Source of the DNA: Ravibacter arvi
GTDB lineage: Bacteria > Bacteroidota > Bacteroidia > Cytophagales > Spirosomataceae
DNA: 64,000 bases
Assembly (NCBI RefSeq): GCF_039540405.1
Contig: NZ_BAABEY010000020.1
Location: forward strand, 244,336-308,335
Reading direction: 5' to 3'
How positions within the stretch are numbered: position 1 is the stretch's first letter; each line of letters starts with the position of its first letter. A program made the translations under genes and the position numbers. The notes beneath the pieces were generated by a model. That model was not told where the DNA came from. It did not search any database and saw only the letters and a program-made list of their open reading frames with translations. Of the stretch, positions 36,401 through 42,477 are shown piece by piece.

Positions 36401-36673
36401 ACCCATTCCGGCTATTCCCGGTCCGGCGTGCGAGTCGTACTCGAGTGACAGTGTTGGTTGTATCCCTCCTGTCCCGGGCGGCAACAGTATCGGAACTGAA
36501 TAGGTCGCTGAACCGGAAAGCGAAACGTCGGAAAGGCCGGCGGTACCTCCGACAGTAAGTGTTTTGTCTGGTCCTCTACTGTCAAATTCATCTCGGCTCA
36601 ACAAGCCTGAATGGTTCTGGGCTTGCAGGAACAGAGAATAGGTGGCCAACACCAGGATAATAAAAGATTTCAT
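30491..36673 (-). CDS. SpvB/FG-GAP/RHS repeat protein with variable C-terminal toxin-like domain
   Basis: About 2060 residues. A signal peptide (IILVLATYSLFLQAQ) leads to an SpvB-type domain (LSGSATYSVPILLPPGTGGI). Six or more FG-GAP/VCBS units follow, each with a D-x-N/D-G-D-G calcium-binding loop (ADFNGDGLNDL, RDFDGDGLSDI, LDFDGDGKDDL, GDFNGDGKTDF, GDFNGDGRSDL, ADLNGDGRTDL). Then come many YD repeats and the RHS core end NRYTYARNNPLLYTDPDGE. The last 314 residues (plus-strand about 30491-31433) form a separate Gly/aromatic-rich domain; WGIGYENDGVPFGGW and DSYRSAAFTISRGDFSIGTR resemble polymorphic toxin type 23 from memory. Such proteins deliver toxic C-termini between cells. ATG 36673 is preferred to 36709. 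Confidence 0.88.
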   Translation of the reverse strand: MKSFIILVLATYSLFLQAQNHSGLLSRDEFDSRGPDKTLTVGGTAGLSDVSLSGSATYSVPILLPPGTGGIQPTLSLEYDSHAGPGIAGMGWHLSGPSVIGRISQSRYFDGITSPVGLGINDRFSLDGRRLVSIAGAYGTKGSTYGTEGEDFSIVTLKKTQATGPEWFEMVTSDGVRMEYGSVANARFATEDGSAVLLWMLNRMIYPNGNYIDYVYDDGGRDPRILKILYTGNAEAGLVPYNEVRFTYLPKKEGAFSDERTSYIAGSAVKSKWLLSAIEVYAEAMAVRSYQFEYGHDEANSYLKLIREYGAEPTDLLNPTVFQYGEAGAVCISSTEDMPLGDELVSFAADFNGDGLNDLVTSTGKPENGYEFSSEFKIWAKQSPMSQGYSLLATQLLPARTIINGPANVRGHSAPVSLRDFDGDGLSDILTLRIVTNPKGVFYIDDLTLYRKVENQSSPFEIQQLPLPTDFLAGVTGARHWIVTGDFRGTGRMSYLLFLTSHNQSKRIFIGENATEVWTCLPLDPDESLGIPVAQWQNVEKIEVLDFDGDGKDDLLLIKDNYFEIFSFSDNQIRSLYQHPTLDMDEKILPGDFNGDGKTDFVLFNSATMALTLYTSTGRSVLRRSLSIQPSWPAEVKVNGTNMLKVGDFNGDGRSDLSYDWDRVNYVMFPDAAYTYVYSGNDLYYSTGDSFTYRQVSYDSYVEGPYSPNISPVKAISRTYIEPTPADLNGDGRTDLFSALGGTLYCRYFHPDGAEGKLHRVKNGVGYEIEWQYQKTVGNSSFFNNDGFRSEFPLVIQNPVASLVSQISRSNGASGNSTIGYRYYGAVFHKGGKGFLGFAKRRIEDRASETVKVDENIIDTYYSVLLPWKTRVSLASGREVSSTVYEHEVRGAGTKRYWAGIRNIRQRDEIRGVTKAIGRVFDAYGNITKSVETIPKVLETETNTVYEQFGGTVANKPTLLSVSSKREGEEAFAVTTVFQYNPIGQLELKTDFHGTTPGLSFRYSYDGFGNLTSTLVTDGASERETSSRFDEKGRFPVVMTDEMGFSSFTRYDLRWGVPLLREDIDELATSFRYDGFGRLEETIPPDGRTKKEIEGWTTEGGAVWYRELKTEGQPGFRAYYDIAGRVVKEEMQNFDGSWSMNLITYDLRGNLSSRTSSHKPGEPFDPTIYTYDELGRSSSINRGVLGTTTFDYEAKNGEQTITTTLEGKGITRTTDAAGMLIRVSDKEETLLYQYFSHGGLKQVSSGGKALMEFEYDEAGRQTGLKDRNAGCIQYQYDAFGQLVWQKNSGDKEYFMAYNPGGQLISRLGPEGEVTFSYGVANSAGDRRGKIKQVTGPTVTDVTGYAYDWQGRLAFIHEENELGVFKTGYTYTPNGDIASISYPSGLVISYDYNSSGYLEMIRKNAEIIYQTLAVNSLGQVTRYKKGNIETSLVDYEHGFPVRYFTPEIQDLHFSWNYSRGTLSGRRDDRKRKAEWFTYDHLDRLTLAGRPEEQNQEVSYHANGNVDFKSDVGVYQYDEKRVNAVVSVSDPFGLPSFRQEIMFTDFSQPLRIKRDSRGLGTIQMDLRYGADHQRIKSELRQGGKVRFSRYYFQAGFEMEHREGKQTFVQYVNGPPGLVGIVESRANQHTIHYTFTDHLGSILTATDPAGSLEVEQSFDAWGRRRDAFSWSLLSDSSSVAQPPWLSRGFTGHEHWDHFRLINMNGRLYDPTTARMLSPDNHVPDPSYPQDYNRYTYARNNPLLYTDPDGELWSAVIGGVTGGAIYTGIHLAREKSFRNWDWIGLGMSVGAGAMIGMGCSDCGAWKVTEKVAGAQISSQASAAQISVGNRLTISAGLGMSAGSHGGRAGLRGTINYRAGDFSFGTSYFYGYNHLDAGGKTGQFSEWSGVWSAGVGYFSRNWGGGIGTTAWGGATGNRAGNLVLRYKEWGIGYENDGVPFGGWAGGGTDSYRSAAFTISRGDFSIGTRIFTGYRDLGLVGGPETGFPHGRVMNPEIHDHLFAPLFLGYKGHRLGWDHYLFGHAFQNWLAHGKIKPQNWIPWLASPYRPNRPYGGYYPALNPYSNW

Positions 36674-36719
36674 AATTGTATAGTATGATTGGTACAAGAA
36701 AGCGAGCATTCAAAGGGAT

Positions 36720-37361
36720 CTATTCCTTCACAATTCGATAGGTACTTGTTTTGCCGTCGGTCTCCGTCAAACGAAAAAAATACAGCCCCGGGGGAAAACC
36801 CCGGAGATCAATGGGGATCCCGGACGATAAACGGGGAATACTAAGCAGTTTTTTACCATCCGGTGCGAAAAGATCCAGCGCGAAGGTATCTTTGATCCCG
36901 TACACGGACAGGGCGTCCGATACAGGATTGGGTCCGAAACGGATTTCACCCTTAAAAGGTACATTACGGATAGGTGTATATTCTTTCGTCCCATCCAAAT
37001 CCATGATCCTGATCCGGTACCAATTGCTCCCCGCTACAGGATGAAGGTCCAGCCAGGTATAGCTTTTCGCGGTTTCAGAACTTCCGGCAGCAGTGACTAC
37101 AGCAAGTTCATTCCACGACTTCCCGTCAGAGCTTCGCTCTATCCCGAAATAGTCCGACTGGTCTTCCGTTGCCGTCCGCCAGGCCAGTGTTACCGCATTT
37201 TCTGCCCGGCTGGCGTTAAAATACACAAGTCTTACGGGAAGCGCACCGTCGCGGACACTTAGAATCTGATTTCCCGCATGATCATAAGAAAAGTTAACCA
37301 ACTGAGCGTTGGACTCGATGGCCGGAATACAGGCCATCCACAGTAAACTCTGTACGCGCAT
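36720..37361 (-). CDS. Small T9SS-secreted protein with FN3-like and type A sorting domains
   Basis: A 213-residue protein. After a short export signal comes FSYDHAGNQILSVRDGALPV; the YDxxGN pattern recalls a YD repeat unit. Then comes the fibronectin-like module that usually precedes T9SS sorting domains (VRLVYFNASRAENAVTLAWR, DYFGIERSSDGKSWNEL, NWYRIRIMDLDG). The C-terminal 75 residues are a type A sorting domain (FGPNPVSDALSVYG, PPGLYFFRL, YRIVKE). It lies 46 nt upstream of the RHS gene on the same strand. Secretion through T9SS with a surface anchor is expected; its link with the RHS protein is inferred from adjacency. Confidence 0.82.
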   Translation of the reverse strand: MRVQSLLWMACIPAIESNAQLVNFSYDHAGNQILSVRDGALPVRLVYFNASRAENAVTLAWRTATEDQSDYFGIERSSDGKSWNELAVVTAAGSSETAKSYTWLDLHPVAGSNWYRIRIMDLDGTKEYTPIRNVPFKGEIRFGPNPVSDALSVYGIKDTFALDLFAPDGKKLLSIPRLSSGIPIDLRGFPPGLYFFRLTETDGKTSTYRIVKE

Positions 37362-37453
37362 AGTATTTGTCCATTAAGTATAGTAGATGCTGAAAACGGG
37401 TAATAAAAATTACTTTGGAGATGTGATTGCTCACAAAATCCATCCAGCGAATG

Positions 37454-37492
37454 GACATGCTCTGCTACAAAAACTGATCATCAGAGCATGTC
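37454..37492. promoter_or_regulatory. 11-bp inverted repeat upstream of the T9SS/RHS unit
   Basis: GACATGCTCTG (37454-37464) is the exact reverse complement of CAGAGCATGTC (37482-37492), with a 17-nt loop. It lies about 93 nt before the start of the T9SS gene and has no U-run on either side. It could be an operator or leader structure. The rest of 37362-37897 shows no gene; a possible minus-strand TAGATTTG box at 37744-37751 is weak. Confidence 0.35.
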
Positions 37493-37897
37493 ACATTCAC
37501 CTGTGAACGCCGTGAAACTAGTTTGCCACCACTCTTACGGAGTCCTGATCATATAGTATGTATAGTGTGCGCATCAATTTCTTACAACGTGTACGTGCCG
37601 GAAGACCAATACCTGGTTCGCTCCATCTCAAACCCGGCCCGCATAAACGATACTTAGAATACTGACTTTATGAAATAGATCAACTTCTATACCCAAGCAA
37701 AATTCTGTTCAAGTTGTAAAGATTCAGCCGAAAAAATAACGATCAAATCTATATATCCATAGACAAAATAACCTGCTTACAACCACTCGGCTACACAACT
37801 ATAGAACCGCTTCTTCCAAAAATCGATTTCTAAACAAAAATATCAAACTTTAGAATAGAATAAAAACAATCCGTACCTCAATTTTGATAAAGTAGGT

Positions 37898-38245
37898 TCA
37901 AATACTACCAAAACCATTGAGCCGATCCGGAGAAACATGCCTGTCGAAAACGATACTGATCCGTTCCTGGAATGATTTCAACTCAAAGAGACGGAACCAA
38001 TGAAACAATATCTCCTTTTTCTCCCTGGCAAAGTGATCGAGCATCATATACCCCCGCTTCATTAACTTTTTGCCAATCCTGTTTTTACTGTTATGAACGC
38101 TCTTGGTCGTCAGACACAATTTCTCACCGATTTCACCGGCCGACTTCCCCTCAGCCAGTAATAACAAAACCTGCCACTCTCTTTTCGTGATGGTTGCCAA
38201 CCGCACCCGAATGTCTCTGCTTTCATCATTTTCGTATAGTACCAT
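37898..38245 (-). CDS. LuxR-type helix-turn-helix regulator, orphan
   Basis: A 115-residue protein. Residues 18-62 form a LuxR/GerE HTH: ITKREWQVLLLLAEGKSAGE followed by IGEKLCLTTKSVHNSKNRIG. The usual LTxREREVL is changed to ITKREWQVL, but the EIGEKLCLTTKSVHNSKNRI recognition helix is well kept. The C-terminal 50 residues are basic and aromatic and match nothing I know. There is no receiver domain, so it is not a standard response regulator. It lies between the sigma/lipopeptide locus and the T9SS-RHS unit and may control one of them. 38246-38495 has no supported gene. Confidence 0.75.
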   Translation of the reverse strand: MVLYENDESRDIRVRLATITKREWQVLLLLAEGKSAGEIGEKLCLTTKSVHNSKNRIGKKLMKRGYMMLDHFAREKKEILFHWFRLFELKSFQERISIVFDRHVSPDRLNGFGSI

Positions 38246-38495
38246 GTCTGTAAACTTATATTGTAGGAGAATAAATTTAACGTAAAACCCGGCATGAAGC
38301 TAAGCCCGGTGATGCATCGGATATCCTTCAGCAATTGCAAAAAGCTGGTCAAATCAGTGAAGACAGATCGAAAAAGAATAACCGAACACGTCATAAGCAC
38401 AATTTTGGTTAATAAAAAAAACCCGGCAAACAGTTAAAGTTTCCAGATACGTTGAGCAAACGTTTTACTAACTAGGAGTGCGGTGTTCAAATTGA

Positions 38496-38533
38496 GAAAA
38501 AAATTGGCCTGAGTTAGTAACTCAGACCAATTT
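38496..38533 (-). terminator. Strong terminator of the sigma-like operon (minus strand)
   Basis: AAATTGGCCTGAGTTA (38501-38516) pairs with TAACTCAGACCAATTT (38518-38533) with one G-U pair. On the minus strand the stem is followed by a run of seven T. It would end transcripts coming from 41726-38617. Confidence 0.85.
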
Positions 38534-38616
38534 CGTGATACACGGTAAATGCTATGCTCATTTCCATGTATGTATAAGGTGTTTGCACTTTAGCCACTGA
38601 ATCCAGAGATCATATG

Positions 38617-38751
38617 CTAATAATAGCTAAGGCCCCCCAATACGACCTCTTTCTCCAGGCTTAAACTTAGGTAATTAACAAAAACATTATTTAATCTAAC
38701 CTGATTGCTTATAGGTAACAGACTTTCCGACTTTTTTTTCTTTTTTTTCAT
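38617..38751 (-). CDS. Possible 44-residue basic peptide
   Basis: A 44-codon open frame: it begins with Met and six Lys, continues SESLLPISNQVRLNNV, and ends in EKEVVLGGLSYY. It lies 49 nt after the 78-residue gene and before the terminator at 38496-38533, inside the predicted transcript. The Lys-run start is common in Bacteroidota natural-product precursor peptides, and the late GG is suggestive, but only four residues follow it and no maturase gene is near. The poly-A tract could also create such a frame by chance. Low-confidence call. Confidence 0.35.
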   Translation of the reverse strand: MKKKKKKSESLLPISNQVRLNNVFVNYLSLSLEKEVVLGGLSYY

Positions 38752-38800
38752 TTACTTGAAAAAAGACGCCGTTCTTCCCTCCAAAACCGAATAACAGGTG

Positions 38801-39037
38801 TCACAATCCTTCTCCAGAGGGCGGGTCGGGCCAGTACACGTGCCTAGATACTTCCTTTGCCATTTCCGCGACCCTGCCGCAAGGATCTCCCAAACCCTCG
38901 GTAGAAATTGCTTTGACAGCCCTCTCACGAAAAACGTGGTCCAATTTTATTTTTTTCTGAAGAGCCCGGTATTCGTCTTTGGTCAAATAGCCATTTTGCG
39001 CCTTTTCCAACAATGCCTCGATCGATTCTCTCTTCAT
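38801..39037 (-). CDS. Small protein coupled to the sigma-like gene
   Basis: A 78-residue cytoplasmic protein, helical N-terminal half (MKRESIEALLEKAQNGYLTK, then DEYRALQKKIKLDHV) and a Gly/Pro-rich C-terminus (YWPDPPSGEGL). Its ATG overlaps the stop of the 414-residue sigma-like gene by 4 nt (ATGA), so translation is coupled. No family recognised. The tight coupling suggests that it binds or regulates the sigma-like protein, for example as a small anti-sigma or co-factor; inference only. Confidence 0.65.
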   Translation of the reverse strand: MKRESIEALLEKAQNGYLTKDEYRALQKKIKLDHVFRERAVKAISTEGLGDPCGRVAEMAKEVSRHVYWPDPPSGEGL

Positions 39038-40278
39038 TTTACAAATAAGTCATAGTATCCATTTTCAATCAGAATGTCGCGTAGCTTCTTCAGGCAAGGT
39101 TTTTCAATATCGTTCATTCTCAGTGTCTCAAACGCTTCTTTCCCGTCGGTCTGGATTCCAAAAAACTCCCATTGAAAATAAGACCGGCAGGCGGGTTCCA
39201 ATTTATTAACATAGTAACGCAAAAGTCTGTTTCGTTCGCTGTTGCCGGAGGAAGAAAAATCCCTGGTTTGGCTTACAGCCGCACTTTTCTTAGGTCTTAC
39301 AGACACATCGTCGTCATACTGGCTATCCTGTCCGCAGCATTCCTCCTCATCAAACTGCTCATCCATTCGCTTTCTCTTTCCCCAAAACCGCTGAATACGC
39401 TTGCTGCTCAGAATATTCCCGATAAAAAAAGTATCCAATCCGGTATCAATCCAGATCTCATCGGGCACTTTGCTATAAGCATTCCTGCGCTTGATCAGGT
39501 AATCGAATGTTTCGCCCACAATCACTTCCGCGAGATCTTCATGGTTGGGAGGCAGGCGCGTACTCACGAAATTGACCAGCTGCTGCCTCCGTTCAAGGAA
39601 AAAATGGGCTTCCTCCTGGTTTCTAAAAAGATAGATATAAAGGCACAGCTGCTCATATAAATATTTATCAAACACCCGACCCCAAAGCGAAAGGCGAAGA
39701 TCAGGCGTAAACCTGAACAAGTATTCCTGTTTTGATTTCCTGTTGACTCTGAGTGTAACAAAACATCTCAATGCACGGATCAGAATTGCATGCGCGTCAC
39801 CGTCCGTATAAGGAGCGGCCAGGTACCTGTTTACGAGATGTCTGCGGGTGCTCGCCTTTTGATCCTGACTATAGCGTGTAAAATAATCAGTCAGTCCTTT
39901 AAGGAACCCTAAACCTTCTTCTGCGTACCGGTTGACAACGTCACGATAGTAAGTAGGTTCTTGTAATATGGCGTTTTTCCAGATACAGGCTTTTACCAGG
40001 TCGGGGATGGCTTTTTCTACAAGTTCGACGGTCCAGAACCGCCAACTGCTCCGTGAGCAGCGCAAAATATTACACAACTCATCCAAAACCTGCCATTCCA
40101 GCGGATTGATCCGGCAGCCGGCAGGCAATTCGTTTTCATCCGTGGCTTCGACGCAAACGGAAATTGTCCTGCCGAATATTTCACCAACACGGTGGTGCCA
40201 GTATTTTAGATCTTCCTCCTGCCAGGCGCCAAAAACGCGGGTAAGGTTAGGAGATTTGAATATTCTTGGATATTGCAT
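39034..40278 (-). CDS. Divergent sigma-70/ECF-like protein with long N-terminal extension
   Basis: A 414-residue protein not matching any family I can name outright. Residues about 220-305 look like sigma region 2: EEAHFFLERRQQLVNFVSTR, HEDLAEVIVGETFDYLI (compare EDLVQEVF), then LDTFFIGNILSSKRIQRFWG (compare the STYLYxIAxN stretch) and KRKR. Residues 350-412 look like a degenerate region 4 ending CLKKLRDILIENGYY, as in Bacteroidota ECF factors. About 210 residues precede these and are unassigned. The linker (310-345) is acidic and Cys-containing (EEECCGQ). The gene lies 154 nt after the anti-sigma-like gene and is coupled to the 78-residue gene. Sigma function is inferred. Confidence 0.5.
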   Translation of the reverse strand: MQYPRIFKSPNLTRVFGAWQEEDLKYWHHRVGEIFGRTISVCVEATDENELPAGCRINPLEWQVLDELCNILRCSRSSWRFWTVELVEKAIPDLVKACIWKNAILQEPTYYRDVVNRYAEEGLGFLKGLTDYFTRYSQDQKASTRRHLVNRYLAAPYTDGDAHAILIRALRCFVTLRVNRKSKQEYLFRFTPDLRLSLWGRVFDKYLYEQLCLYIYLFRNQEEAHFFLERRQQLVNFVSTRLPPNHEDLAEVIVGETFDYLIKRRNAYSKVPDEIWIDTGLDTFFIGNILSSKRIQRFWGKRKRMDEQFDEEECCGQDSQYDDDVSVRPKKSAAVSQTRDFSSSGNSERNRLLRYYVNKLEPACRSYFQWEFFGIQTDGKEAFETLRMNDIEKPCLKKLRDILIENGYYDLFVK

Positions 40279-40432
40279 GTCCCGATCAGACTAGACCCGA
40301 TGAGCGGTAGCCATCTCGTGGCCCAACTGCCTCCGGATAGCTGAGCCCACCATGTATTTTGTTCCCGCTTTGCTGCCGACCGGAACTACTCCCGGTCAAA
40401 ACCCTGCGATTTTTCCCGGGTGCCGAAAAAGC

Positions 40433-41113
40433 CTACGACAACGCGCGTGAATATTGTATTTGCAGCCAGATCTTCCAGCGGTTCACTTTTGAAACCTGGT
40501 ATTCACAATCCTGGCATTCATTAAACTGGCGATACAGCTGATCCGCCTTACTGAGGCTTCCGCTTTTCAGATAGGCCACTACCAGGTGCCATTCGGCGGC
40601 TTCCCGGAAGTAGGATCTCAAATCCTGATTCTCAAGAACAGTTTCAAAATCCCCCACGGCAGCGGCATATTGCCCTTCGGCTATATGCGCCTGACCGGCA
40701 AAAAACCGATCGAAAACAGCCCTTCGATCCGGTCGCATCACGCTTTCATCAGCACCCCGGATGACTGTAAAATCATTTTCGGAATCCGGGAAAACCGGGA
40801 GGCTCGTCAACAAAAAAGAAAGGCAGCTTACCGCGATTACGCATGCTGCACCGGCGTACTTCAAAACTCTTCTGTAAATTGTCCACCTTCTCTCCTGTCT
40901 CTGTAAAATCCGGATTTGGTTTCTCAATTTTTCTTCGGTAAAAACCTCATGAAGAATATTCCTGGCAACAGCCTGCTCTTCCAGCTGGCCGGCCAGTCCG
41001 TTATCTTCCAGGACAGCCGCTTCAAAATGTCTGCGCTCATCACAGGACATCGCATCCGAAAGGTATTGGTCGATCCAATCGGTGATGTCTTCGGGGGTTC
41101 CAGGTTTTTTCAT
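40433..41113 (-). CDS. Membrane anti-sigma-like protein with TPR-like C-terminus
   Basis: A 226-residue protein. The N-terminal cytoplasmic part (ITDWIDQYLSDAMSCDERRH) resembles the anti-sigma domain that reads a zinc-finger-like fold in many Bacteroidota regulators, although only one Cys (SCDERRHFE) is present. One membrane segment follows (YAGAACVIAVSCLSFLLTSL, about residues 91-110). The C-terminal part (AAVGDFETVLENQDLRSYFR, WHLVVAYLKSGSLSKADQLY) is TPR-like and would be periplasmic. It sits 31 nt after the ECF sigma gene, so it is the likely anti-sigma factor. A sensing role for the periplasmic TPR is inferred. Confidence 0.7.
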   Translation of the reverse strand: MKKPGTPEDITDWIDQYLSDAMSCDERRHFEAAVLEDNGLAGQLEEQAVARNILHEVFTEEKLRNQIRILQRQERRWTIYRRVLKYAGAACVIAVSCLSFLLTSLPVFPDSENDFTVIRGADESVMRPDRRAVFDRFFAGQAHIAEGQYAAAVGDFETVLENQDLRSYFREAAEWHLVVAYLKSGSLSKADQLYRQFNECQDCEYQVSKVNRWKIWLQIQYSRALS

Positions 41114-41144
41114 TTGTTTTTAGTATTAGCTTGTATGTCAGAGA

Positions 41145-41726
41145 TTATATGGTGCCAAGGTATTTCTTTATCAGTCCCCTGAGTTTTAACATGGTGCGGT
41201 GCTTCATCATTTTAGCAGCATCCGTACTCTTCATATTCAATTGAGCGGCAATCTTCTCCAACGGCTCTTTACTGTCATAGTATTGCCGCAGCAACTCCTG
41301 TTCAATCGGGCTCAGCTTAGAGAAGACGGCCCTGAAAGTATTGGTCTCTTCGCTGTCCAGAAAAACCATGTGGGGATCGGGGTCGGTAACTTCAGTTCTG
41401 ACAAAAAACTCCGCAATCCTCCTGGTATCTGCATTTCTACGGCTCAGAATAGTAATCCACTGGTTCATCGCCATCCGATAAATGTAAGTCGACAGCCTTA
41501 CATTTTCCTGGTGAACGAATTTTCCCGAAAGAAGCTGCGAACGGAATGTAAGCAGCACTTCCTGAACAAGGTCTTCAGCATCATGCAAATTCCCTCCATT
41601 GGTGCAGACGATTTGTGTGATCATCTGCCCACAGGTTTTGTACAAGCGCTTCAACGATTCGCTTACCAAACGATCGTCTTCCGACAGCATGCCTTCGATG
41701 ATATCGCTGTCCGAAAAACTATTCAT
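41145..41726 (-). CDS. ECF RNA polymerase sigma factor of the lipopeptide/CHAT locus
   Basis: A 193-residue sigma-70 family protein. Region 2: SESLKRLYKTCGQMITQIVC, HDAEDLVQEVLLTFRSQLLS, LSTYIYRMAMNQWITILSRR. Region 4: LSPIEQELLRQYYDSKEPLE followed by KIAAQLNMKSTDAAKMMKHR. The ATG at 41726 (MNSFSDSDIIEGM) is preferred to 41738. It is the first gene of a minus-strand operon with the anti-sigma-like gene 31 nt downstream, and it faces away from the lipopeptide array, whose first gene starts 165 nt off on the plus strand. The shared intergenic region (41727-41890) shows no TAnnTTTG box for the array, consistent with use of an alternative sigma factor. Confidence 0.92.
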   Translation of the reverse strand: MNSFSDSDIIEGMLSEDDRLVSESLKRLYKTCGQMITQIVCTNGGNLHDAEDLVQEVLLTFRSQLLSGKFVHQENVRLSTYIYRMAMNQWITILSRRNADTRRIAEFFVRTEVTDPDPHMVFLDSEETNTFRAVFSKLSPIEQELLRQYYDSKEPLEKIAAQLNMKSTDAAKMMKHRTMLKLRGLIKKYLGTI

Positions 41727-41890
41727 ACCCTTGAACACTCAATTGCTGTTAATAGGTCCTGACACCTCTGAAGTAACAGATTACTCCAAAAAAAAGCCTG
41801 GATTAAAAATATTTATTAAAAAAACTCGGCTGTTAACTAAATCCTGCCACTTAATACCTTCAGAAACATAAACATTCAAACACGAACACA

Positions 41891-42034
41891 ATGAAAAAGC
41901 TCCTTTTACTATTTTCTGCTATTTTACTTCTCAACGCCTGCTCGCAACAGAATATCGAGCCTTCGTCTGTTAACGATGAACCGAAGCCTCCCAAAACTAC
42001 CTGCGGCGGCGCTGAATGTGCTCCGGACCGGTAA
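41891..42034 (+). CDS. Tandem lipopeptide, copy 1
   Basis: A 47-residue lipoprotein precursor. The signal MKKLLLLFSAILLLNAC puts the lipidated Cys at residue 17. The mature part is 31 residues: CSQQNIEPSSVNDEPKPP, then KTTCGGAECAPDR, with two further Cys at 38 and 43. It is the first of four tandem copies whose mature sequence is identical. This copy differs most at DNA level and in its signal peptide. No TAnnTTTG promoter box is seen upstream. No family recognised; surface or periplasmic location is expected from the lipobox. Confidence 0.8.
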   Translation: MKKLLLLFSAILLLNACSQQNIEPSSVNDEPKPPKTTCGGAECAPDR

Positions 42035-42095
42035 TCCTGCTTTTTTCAAAATCATATTTTCCCAAATCTTATCCAACTACAAGTTTTTACTCATC

Positions 42096-42239
42096 ATGAA
42101 AAAGCTTTTCTTTTTCGCAGCAACTCTGCTCCTATTTAGTGCCTGTTCCCAGCAAAACATCGAGCCATCCTCGGTTAACGACGAGCCGAAGCCTCCCAAG
42201 ACGACATGCGGTGGTGCTGAATGCGCTCCGGACCGGTAA
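42096..42239 (+). CDS. Tandem lipopeptide, copy 2
   Basis: A 47-residue lipoprotein precursor, signal MKKLFFFAATLLLFSAC, mature 31 residues identical to the other three copies. Against copy 1 the mature region has 16 silent codon differences and no amino-acid change. It starts 61 nt after the stop of copy 1. A longer in-frame reading from 41976 crosses copy 1 out of frame and is rejected. Confidence 0.82.
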   Translation: MKKLFFFAATLLLFSACSQQNIEPSSVNDEPKPPKTTCGGAECAPDR

Positions 42240-42282
42240 TCTCATTCCTTTCAAAAAATATTAATCATATATCAGACTCATC

Positions 42283-42426
42283 ATGAAAAAGCTTTTTTTC
42301 TTCGACACAACGCTACTTCTGTTTACCGCCTGTTCCCAGCAAAACATCGAGCCTTCGTCGGTTAACGACGAGCCGAAGCCTCCCAAAACTACTTGTGGCG
42401 GTGCCGAATGCGCTCCGGACCGGTAA
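42283..42426 (+). CDS. Tandem lipopeptide, copy 3
   Basis: A 47-residue precursor with signal MKKLFFFDTTLLLFTAC and the same 31-residue mature sequence. The Asp at position 8 inside the hydrophobic core is unusual for an export signal and might weaken it. The mature region differs silently from copy 2 at 8 codons. It lies 43 nt after copy 2. Confidence 0.8.
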   Translation: MKKLFFFDTTLLLFTACSQQNIEPSSVNDEPKPPKTTCGGAECAPDR

Positions 42427-42477
42427 TCTCAAATCTCTCTAAAAAAAACATATTATTCTACCATAATCTAACACTTC

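Noticed and set aside
38294..38437. 47-codon basic plus-strand frame near the LuxR-type gene
   Set aside because: No start signal or flanking features; composition looks random.
41976..42095. 40-codon upstream extension of lipopeptide copy 2
   Set aside because: It lies within copy 1 in another frame and would bury the lipoprotein signal.
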